Source: DATMYQ01 sp035560935
GTDB taxonomy: Bacteria; Bacillota; Negativicutes; Sporomusales; Sporomusaceae
NCBI GenBank assembly: GCA_035560935.1
Contig: DATMYQ010000065.1
Span: forward strand, 1-5,474
Direction of reading: 5' to 3'
DNA: 5,474 bases
Both the position numbers and the translations under genes were made by a program. Numbering within the stretch: the first letter of the stretch is position 1; every line of letters begins with the position of its first letter. The notes under the pieces were generated by a model that ran no database searches, had not been told where the DNA came from, and worked only from the letters and a program-made list of their open reading frames with translations. This document shows positions 1 to 5,474 of this stretch, piece by piece.

Positions 1-2
1 GA

Positions 3-2519
3 ATGAATGTGTTGTTGGAATTGTTAGCGCCGGTGGGAAGCCGTGAAGCGCTTGTGGCGGCGGTGGAAAGTGGAGCGGATGCCGTTTATCTGGGGGGGAA
101 AATGTTTGGCGCCCGCCAGTATGCGGTGAATTTTGATGATGATGAAATGGCGGAGGCCGTCCGCTTTTGCCATTTGCGGGGCGTAAAGGTGCTGATTACC
201 GTCAATACGCTGGTGGATAACAGCGAATTGCCGGAGCTGACCCGCTATTTGCGCTTTTTATACCGGATTGGCGTTGACGCGGTGATTGTACAGGATTGGG
301 GTGTGGCCCGCATCGCCCGGCAGGTGGTTCCGGAGCTGCCGCTGCACGCCAGCACTCAGATGACCATTCACAATTTAGCCGGTGTGCTGTTCGCCGCCCG
401 TCATGGGCTGCGCCGGGTGGTACTGGCGCGGGAGCTGTCGCTGCCGGAAATCGAATATATCTGCCAGAACTCGCCGATTGAAATTGAAGTCTTCATTCAT
501 GGAGCGTTGTGTATCTGCTATTCGGGACAATGCCTGATGAGCGGTATGATCGGGGGACGCAGCGGAAATCGCGGTCGCTGCGCTCAACCCTGCCGGATGA
601 ATTATCAGCTGCTGACGGAAGCGGGGGATCCGGCGCCTTTGCCGGAGGATGTTGGAGAATATCTGCTCAGTCCCCGGGATTTGAACACTATTGAATGGCT
701 GCCGCAGCTGGTTAAGGCGGGCGTGGCTTCTTTCAAAATTGAAGGACGGATGAAAAGGCCTGAATACGTGGCGGTGGTGGTGGACACCTATCGTCAGGCG
801 TTGAATCAGATCGGCGAAGGGGCTGACAATAAGGCGTATCAGATTGCGGCGGAAGACCGGCGTGATTTGGCGCAGATTTTCAATCGGGATTTTACCACCG
901 CTTATCTGGAAGGGCGGCCGGGCCGGGAGATGATGAGCGACCGGCGGCCCAACAACCGGGGAACCTGTATTGGCCGGGTGAGCCGGTATCAGCACGACGT
1001 CAGGACCGCTGTTCTCCGGCTGGAAGAGCCGCTGATGGTCGGCGACGTGATTGATTTCTGGGTGAAAGTGGGCGGTCGGGTTAATGTTACGGTCCACCGG
1101 ATACTGGTCAACGGACAGGAAGTGGAACAGGCGCAGCCCGGCGAGCAGGCGGTCATTGCATTGCCATCGCCGGTGCGTGACAATGACCGGGTGTTTAAAG
1201 TCTTTGATGTCCGGCTGATGAACCGGGCTCGGGCCTTTTTCAACCGCAGCGAAGCGGTGCGGCGGCTGGCTGTTGACGTGACGGTGACCGTTGGCGTCGG
1301 CGCGCCGTTGACCATCTCACTGAAAGATCAGGACGGCTTTACGGCCAGTGCGAACACGGCATTTATCGGTGAAGCCGCGCTGAAACGCCCGCTGACTGAT
1401 GAGACGGTGACGAAGCAGGTAAGCCGGATTGGCAATACGGTATTTGAAATCCGGTGCCTGGACATTGCTATTGACGGTCAGGTGATGGTGCCGGTCAGCG
1501 AAATCAACGAAGCGCGGCGGCAGGCGATTGAAGCATTGGAGGCGGCCCGCCTGGCGGTGTATGACCGTCCGGCGCTGGCGGAACGTTCCGGACCAGAGAT
1601 AACGGGAATCCCCGCCAAACCAGTGGCTGCTAATAAAATAAAAACCTTACTGGCCGTGAATGTGGACACGGGTGAGAAAGTCCAGGCGGCACTGAACGCC
1701 GGTGCGGACATCATCCAGTTTGGCGGTGAAAATTTCACCGCCCTTCCGTACACCCGGGAAGACTATGAACAGGCTGTGGGAATGGTGCGTCGGGCAGGCA
1801 AAAAAATGGTGCTGACGATTCCGCGTCTGCTGAAGGAAGCCCAGCTGACAGAAATGGTGGCGGCCTGGGAATGGATCGGAGAACTGCAGCCGGACGCGCT
1901 GAGCATCGGCAATGTCGGCGCGCTGGAATGGCTGCGTCAGCGGACTGATATTCCGCTGCAGGGAGATTATCCGCTCAACGTATATAACAAGGCCAGCGCG
2001 AAGTTTTTTCAGGAGCAGGGATTAGGCGCGCTTACCCTGTCGCCGGAATTGAATCTGTCCCAGATTGACGTGCTGACCGCCAGTCTGGCGGGAGAATGGG
2101 AGTGCTTGGTTCATGGCCGCCTGGAGCTGATGATATCGGAATATTGTTTATTGGGAGGCTACCTTGGCGGCCGGATTCCCGGTCCTTGCCGCCGTCCCTG
2201 CCGTCAGGGGCGTTTCATGCTGAAAGACCGGCTGGGGGAAAGCTTTCCCGTGGTTACCGACCAATATTGCCGGATGCACATTTTAAACGCCAAAGAGCTG
2301 AGCATGCTGCCCCACGTGGGAAAACTGTCCGCGCTGGGGATTCGCCGGCTGCGGGTGGAGGGGAAGTTTGCGCCGGCAGCCGAGGTTGGCGTGATTACCG
2401 GCAGATACCGGGAACTCCTTGATCAGGGGGAACAGCATCCCCGGGTGCAGAGCAACCAATGGCAGGACTGGGAACATCATGACATCACCCGCGGCCATTA
2501 TTTCCGCGGCGTGTTATAA
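3..2519 (+). CDS. U32 family protein with DUF3656 domain, RlhA-like, two U32 lobes (annotated as peptidase/collagenase-like)
   Basis: Likely an iron-sulfur RNA-hydroxylation protein of the U32 family; these are labelled 'peptidase' or 'collagenase', but E. coli RlhA (23S rRNA C2501 hydroxylation) and TrhP (tRNA U34 hydroxylation) are the better-studied members. The N-terminus reads ELLAPVGSREAL...GADAVYLGG, the usual start of the family. Residues 162-180 match the U32 signature (E-x-F-x2-G-A-L-C-x4-G-x-C-x-M-S). Cys170, Cys177, Cys193 and Cys197 are the expected [4Fe-4S] ligands, and FKIEGRMKRPEY (244-255) closes lobe 1. A DUF3656-like domain spans about 397-516. From about residue 547 a second, diverged U32 lobe repeats the same order (GADIIQFGG, EYCLLGG, GPCRRPCR, RVEGKF). 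At 838 residues it is longer than RlhA (about 650) because of this lobe. The ATG at base 3 fits the family N-terminus, but its ribosome binding site would lie outside the window, so a slightly earlier start is possible. The cytoplasmic location, RNA target and exact substrate are inferred. Confidence 0.93.
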   Translation: MNVLLELLAPVGSREALVAAVESGADAVYLGGKMFGARQYAVNFDDDEMAEAVRFCHLRGVKVLITVNTLVDNSELPELTRYLRFLYRIGVDAVIVQDWGVARIARQVVPELPLHASTQMTIHNLAGVLFAARHGLRRVVLARELSLPEIEYICQNSPIEIEVFIHGALCICYSGQCLMSGMIGGRSGNRGRCAQPCRMNYQLLTEAGDPAPLPEDVGEYLLSPRDLNTIEWLPQLVKAGVASFKIEGRMKRPEYVAVVVDTYRQALNQIGEGADNKAYQIAAEDRRDLAQIFNRDFTTAYLEGRPGREMMSDRRPNNRGTCIGRVSRYQHDVRTAVLRLEEPLMVGDVIDFWVKVGGRVNVTVHRILVNGQEVEQAQPGEQAVIALPSPVRDNDRVFKVFDVRLMNRARAFFNRSEAVRRLAVDVTVTVGVGAPLTISLKDQDGFTASANTAFIGEAALKRPLTDETVTKQVSRIGNTVFEIRCLDIAIDGQVMVPVSEINEARRQAIEALEAARLAVYDRPALAERSGPEITGIPAKPVAANKIKTLLAVNVDTGEKVQAALNAGADIIQFGGENFTALPYTREDYEQAVGMVRRAGKKMVLTIPRLLKEAQLTEMVAAWEWIGELQPDALSIGNVGALEWLRQRTDIPLQGDYPLNVYNKASAKFFQEQGLGALTLSPELNLSQIDVLTASLAGEWECLVHGRLELMISEYCLLGGYLGGRIPGPCRRPCRQGRFMLKDRLGESFPVVTDQYCRMHILNAKELSMLPHVGKLSALGIRRLRVEGKFAPAAEVGVITGRYRELLDQGEQHPRVQSNQWQDWEHHDITRGHYFRGVL

Positions 2520-2525
2520 GAGGAG
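2518..2525 (+). promoter_or_regulatory. Ribosome binding site of mutS2
   Basis: AAGAGGAG begins within the stop codon of the U32 gene and its AGGAG core ends 11 bases before a GTG codon at 2537. This supports the GTG as the mutS2 start, since no ATG lies at a suitable distance and the protein then begins with the usual MutS2 pattern (hydrophobic stretch, LEYTKIRELLAERT). The spacing is slightly long. Confidence 0.7.
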
Positions 2526-2536
2526 CGAAAGAGTTC

Positions 2537-4912
2537 GTGGATTTTTCCGTGTTGAATACGTTGGAATATACAAAAATAAGAGAGCTGCTGGCGGAACGGA
2601 CCGGATCGGTGATAGCCGGCGAACTGGCCCGGGAGTTGATTCCGGTTACCGATATTGCCGCAGTCAGCGCCCGTCTGGAAGAAACCGCCGAGGCTTGCAC
2701 CGTTTTAAACGGAGTGCCGTCAGTGCCGCTGGGAGGAATCCGGGATATCCGGGAATTAACCCGCCGGGCGGAGTTGGGGGCGATCTTAGAACCGCATGAA
2801 TTGCAGCTGATTGCCGGGACCTTGTACACGGCGCGGCGGATGAGAAGCTTTTTCGCCGACTTGCCGGTGGAAGCGCCGGGCCTTAGCGCACTGGCGGAAA
2901 GCATCATTGTTTTACGTAACATTGAAACCATTATTGATAATACTATTAATGAGCAGGGGAAAATTCGCGATGACGCCAGCAGTGAACTGTTGAAGCTGCG
3001 GCGGGAAATCCGTATTTCCCAAAGCCGGGTCAAAGAGAAGCTGGACAGCATCCTCCGTTCCGGCGAGTATCAGAAATATTTTCAGGATGCGCTGGTGACG
3101 ATGCGGGGAGACCGGTACGTGATTCCCATCAAGCAGGAATACCGGAATCACTTTCCGGGAATTATTCATGACCAGTCCGCCAGCGGCGCGACTTTATTCA
3201 TCGAGCCGATGGCGGTGGTGAATCTCAACAATGAGATCAAGCAGCTGGCGGTGGCGGAAAAAAATGAGGTCAACCGGATTTTGCAGGTGGTCAGCGGACA
3301 AATCGGCGGCGTTGCCGCCGCCATACTGGAAGACTGCCGGATTTTGGCGCAGCTGGATTTTGCCTTTGCCAAAGCCCGACTGGCGCTGGATATGGACGCC
3401 CATCAGCCCCTGATCAACCGTATGGGATACGCGCACCTGATCCAGGCCCGCCATCCGTTGATTCCCCGGGATGTGGTGGTAGCGACGGATATTTTTCTGG
3501 GCAAGGATTTTGACACTTTGCTGATCACCGGGCCGAACACCGGCGGTAAAACCGTTACGCTAAAAACGCTGGGCCTGCTGGCGCTGATGACGCAGGCGGG
3601 ACTGTTCGTGCCGGCGGAACCTCAGTCAGAAATGCCGGTTTACCGGAAAATCTTTGCGGATATCGGCGACGAGCAAAGCATTGAGCAGAGCCTGAGCACA
3701 TTTTCTTCCCATATGACTCATTTGGTGCGGATTTTGAATCAGGTGGACGAAGGGGACCTAGTGTTGCTGGATGAAATCGGCGCAGGAACGGACCCGACGG
3801 AAGGGGCCGCTCTGGCCATGTCCATTTTGGAGCATCTGCACCAAAATGGCGTAAAAACGGTGGCGACAACCCACTATAGCGAACTGAAAACCTTTGCCTT
3901 CACCCGGAGCGGAATCGAGAACGCCAGCGTGGAATTCAACGTGCAGACGCTGAAACCGACGTACCGTTTGCTGATCGGCATTCCCGGCAGCAGCAACGCC
4001 TTCGCCATCAGCAAGCGGCTGGGCTTATCCGATGCGATCATCGAGCGGGCCGGACAGCTGACGAAAAAGGAACACCGGGAGTTTGAATCGGTGTTAAGCA
4101 GCCTAGAGGAAGAAAAACGCAGCTATTTGGAACGGTTTGAACGCTTGGACCGCTTGGAACAGGATCTGGAAATCCGCCGGCGGCGCACCCAGCAGGAGGA
4201 AGATCAATTACGGGCGAAAAAGCAAACCCAGCTGGACAAGACCCGGGAGGAAGCCGCGCAGATTCTGCGTCAGGCCCGCCGGGAATCGGAAGTTATTATT
4301 GAAGAATTGAAAAGCCAGTTCAGCGTGAAAAATGAGCAGGAGCGGCAACGGAGCATTCAGGAGTCGCGCAAACGGTTAAATACTGGTATGGAACGGTTGA
4401 CCGGGCTGTCCGGAAAAGCCGGATCCGGCGGCGTGGTGCTGCCGGAGGTGACTTCGAATAGCGCCCGGCCCGGGATGACGGTTTACGTGACGACGCTCAA
4501 TCAGAAAGGCACGATTCTGTCTGTCCAAGGCGATGAAGCCACGGTGCAACTGGGGATTTTGAAATTTAACGTAAATTTGTCCGATTGCCGCTTGGCGGAA
4601 GAAGGTTCCGGGGTGAAAAAGGCGGCGGAGAAAAAATGCTACGGCGCCACGGTCGCTATGGTCCAGAATGCGGTTCGTGAAGTCGATATCCGGGGAATGA
4701 CGGTGGAGGAAGGTGAGCTGATATTGGAAAAGTTTATCGATGACGCTGTTTTGGCTGGGTTAAGTGAAGTAATGGTGATTCACGGAAAAGGAACCGGCGC
4801 GTTGCGTAAGGGTATTAAGTCTTTTTTGGATTCCTATAGTCTGGTCAAAAGTACCCGGATGGGGGAATTGAACGAAGGGGGCGCCGGCGTGACGGTTGTC
4901 CGGCTTTCTTGA
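2537..4912 (+). CDS. mutS2: Endonuclease MutS2 (MutS-family ATPase with C-terminal Smr domain)
   Basis: MutS2 is a cytoplasmic dimeric ATPase that lacks the mismatch-recognition domain of MutS. It has been linked to suppression of homologous recombination and, in B. subtilis (also called RqcU), to the splitting of collided ribosomes. The 791 residues match the usual family length. The MutS2 hallmark stretch (IPIKQEYR...PGIIHDQSASGATLFIEP) lies at 196-224. The ATPase core has Walker A GPNTGGKT (332-339), the STFSSHM signature (387-393), Walker B with LLDE (Asp412-Glu413) followed by IGAGTDPTEG, and the switch His446 in TTHYSELK. A charged helical coiled coil spans about 510-622 and a small KOW-like beta segment about 645-690. 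The C-terminal Smr domain (about 714-791) has VDIRG (716-720) and HGKGTGALR (749-757). The start is a GTG supported by an upstream AGGAG. The gene begins 17 bases after the U32 gene and is probably co-transcribed with it. No frameshift or missing catalytic motif is seen. Confidence 0.98.
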   Translation: MDFSVLNTLEYTKIRELLAERTGSVIAGELARELIPVTDIAAVSARLEETAEACTVLNGVPSVPLGGIRDIRELTRRAELGAILEPHELQLIAGTLYTARRMRSFFADLPVEAPGLSALAESIIVLRNIETIIDNTINEQGKIRDDASSELLKLRREIRISQSRVKEKLDSILRSGEYQKYFQDALVTMRGDRYVIPIKQEYRNHFPGIIHDQSASGATLFIEPMAVVNLNNEIKQLAVAEKNEVNRILQVVSGQIGGVAAAILEDCRILAQLDFAFAKARLALDMDAHQPLINRMGYAHLIQARHPLIPRDVVVATDIFLGKDFDTLLITGPNTGGKTVTLKTLGLLALMTQAGLFVPAEPQSEMPVYRKIFADIGDEQSIEQSLSTFSSHMTHLVRILNQVDEGDLVLLDEIGAGTDPTEGAALAMSILEHLHQNGVKTVATTHYSELKTFAFTRSGIENASVEFNVQTLKPTYRLLIGIPGSSNAFAISKRLGLSDAIIERAGQLTKKEHREFESVLSSLEEEKRSYLERFERLDRLEQDLEIRRRRTQQEEDQLRAKKQTQLDKTREEAAQILRQARRESEVIIEELKSQFSVKNEQERQRSIQESRKRLNTGMERLTGLSGKAGSGGVVLPEVTSNSARPGMTVYVTTLNQKGTILSVQGDEATVQLGILKFNVNLSDCRLAEEGSGVKKAAEKKCYGATVAMVQNAVREVDIRGMTVEEGELILEKFIDDAVLAGLSEVMVIHGKGTGALRKGIKSFLDSYSLVKSTRMGELNEGGAGVTVVRLS

Positions 4913-4945
4913 TGTGTGATGAAATACCGGTTAGCATTTTAAAAC

Positions 4946-4951
4946 GAGGTG
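4946..4951 (+). promoter_or_regulatory. Ribosome binding site of the membrane-protein gene
   Basis: GAGGTG lies 7 bases before the ATG at 4959 and is a near-perfect complement to the 3' end of 16S rRNA. It selects the ATG at 4959 over an out-of-frame ATG at 4954, which is too close to the site and does not open the long frame. Confidence 0.8.
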
Positions 4952-4958
4952 TGATGGT

Positions 4959-5465
4959 ATGGAAAATTTGATACAAGCGTTGACTCATATTCCCTGGTGG
5001 GTGTATTTACTGATTCTGTACGTTGCCAAAGTCGGGCTGCAAGCGACCCGGCCCAGTATTGTTCCCGTAAAAAAGCTGGTGATCGCACCGCTGATTTTTG
5101 CTTATTTGTCCATACATAGCCTAATGCTCCTGCCTAATATCAGTATGATTCAGGTTGGAGTCTGGAGCGGCGCTATTGTCGCGGGTTTGCTGGGCGGCTG
5201 GTGGCTGGTGTCCCGTTTAACGCTGGCCTTTGACAAAAACCGGATGCTGGTGCAACTGCCGGGAACCTGGAGCACGTTGCTGGTCATGCTCTGCGTTTTT
5301 CTCAGTAAGTTTTACATGGGCTATGAAGCGGCGCAAGGCGGGCAGATGGGACTGAATTTAATCGCACTGACTGTTTCCGGTTTCAGTACCGGCGTGATTT
5401 GCGGACGGGTGCTGGGCTATTTTTATCGCTTTACCAGTAGCTCCAGCGTGAACCTGGAAGGATAA
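4959..5465 (+). CDS. Small five-helix membrane protein, DUF6622-like, function unknown
   Basis: This 168-residue protein is predicted to sit in the cytoplasmic membrane. Five hydrophobic segments can be read at about 11-29, 40-58, 66-87, 104-121 and 132-155. The overall pattern resembles, from memory, the DUF6622 family: an N-terminal T-H-x-P-x-W-V start, a first loop with a VPVKKL-type basic motif before helix 2, a short polar strand-like stretch (DKNRMLVQLPGTW, 92-104) before helix 4, then F-x-x-K-F and a final glycine-rich helix (SGFSTGVICGRVLGY). The 'PGTW...LLVMLCVFLSKF' stretch is the strongest resemblance. No enzymatic motif, signal peptide or transport signature is visible, and no function is assigned. 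It follows mutS2 after 46 bases with a strong ribosome binding site and no terminator between them, so it is probably the third gene of the same transcript. The short serine-rich tail (TSSSSVNLEG) is likely exposed. The family assignment is moderate; that it is a real membrane protein is near certain. Confidence 0.88.
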   Translation: MENLIQALTHIPWWVYLLILYVAKVGLQATRPSIVPVKKLVIAPLIFAYLSIHSLMLLPNISMIQVGVWSGAIVAGLLGGWWLVSRLTLAFDKNRMLVQLPGTWSTLLVMLCVFLSKFYMGYEAAQGGQMGLNLIALTVSGFSTGVICGRVLGYFYRFTSSSSVNLEG

Positions 5466-5474
5466 TTACTATAT

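Noticed and set aside
375..1097. A 240-codon open frame on the minus strand inside the U32 gene
   Set aside because: It lies wholly antisense to a gene with clear family motifs, its translation is rich in His, Arg and Pro with no recognisable domain, and long antisense frames are common in GC-rich coding DNA.
2489..2519. Possible terminator between the U32 gene and mutS2
   Set aside because: The CCGCGG hairpin is not followed by a T-run and lies within coding sequence just before a strong ribosome binding site.
2419..2799. A 126-codon + strand frame bridging the end of the U32 gene and the start of mutS2
   Set aside because: It overlaps both well-supported genes in another frame, and its product is Arg/Gly-rich with no family resemblance.
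2485..3051. A 188-codon minus-strand frame over the start of mutS2
   Set aside because: Its Ser/Arg-rich composition is typical of an antisense shadow, and it would cover the mutS2 ribosome binding site and start.
4913..4958. Possible terminator or promoter in the 46-base gap after mutS2
   Set aside because: No inverted repeat with a T-run and no convincing -35/-10 pair can be seen; only the ribosome binding site is clear.

Overview
The window is a compact piece of ordinary chromosome from a bacterium of moderately high GC. It carries three genes, all on the + strand and tightly packed, with almost no non-coding DNA. From left to right they are a large two-lobed U32-family protein (RlhA-like, with a DUF3656 domain), the MutS-family ATPase/Smr nuclease MutS2, and a small five-helix membrane protein resembling the DUF6622 family.

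The strong AGGAG and GAGGTG Shine-Dalgarno sequences, the GTG start of mutS2, the presence of MutS2 itself and the U32-mutS2 order all suggest a Firmicute (Bacillota). My best guess is a GC-richer anaerobe of the Negativicutes/Sporomusa type or a relative. This is inference from gene content and not a phylogenetic placement.

Layout: bases 3-2519 hold the U32 gene, whose start sits at the very edge of the window so that its upstream signals are not visible. Only 17 bases separate it from mutS2 (2537-4912), and that gap holds the mutS2 ribosome binding site. A 46-base gap with a good ribosome binding site leads to the membrane-protein gene (4959-5465). No terminator or convincing promoter is visible in either gap, so the three genes are probably co-transcribed.

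Functionally, the first two genes can both be linked to the ribosome. U32 proteins of this architecture are related to RlhA, which hydroxylates 23S rRNA, and MutS2 acts on collided ribosomes in Bacillus subtilis, besides its proposed role in suppressing recombination. The third gene has no known function. I see no mobile element, CRISPR array, RNA gene or clearly new system. The most distinctive feature is the internal duplication of the U32 protein, whose two lobes carry different cysteine sets.
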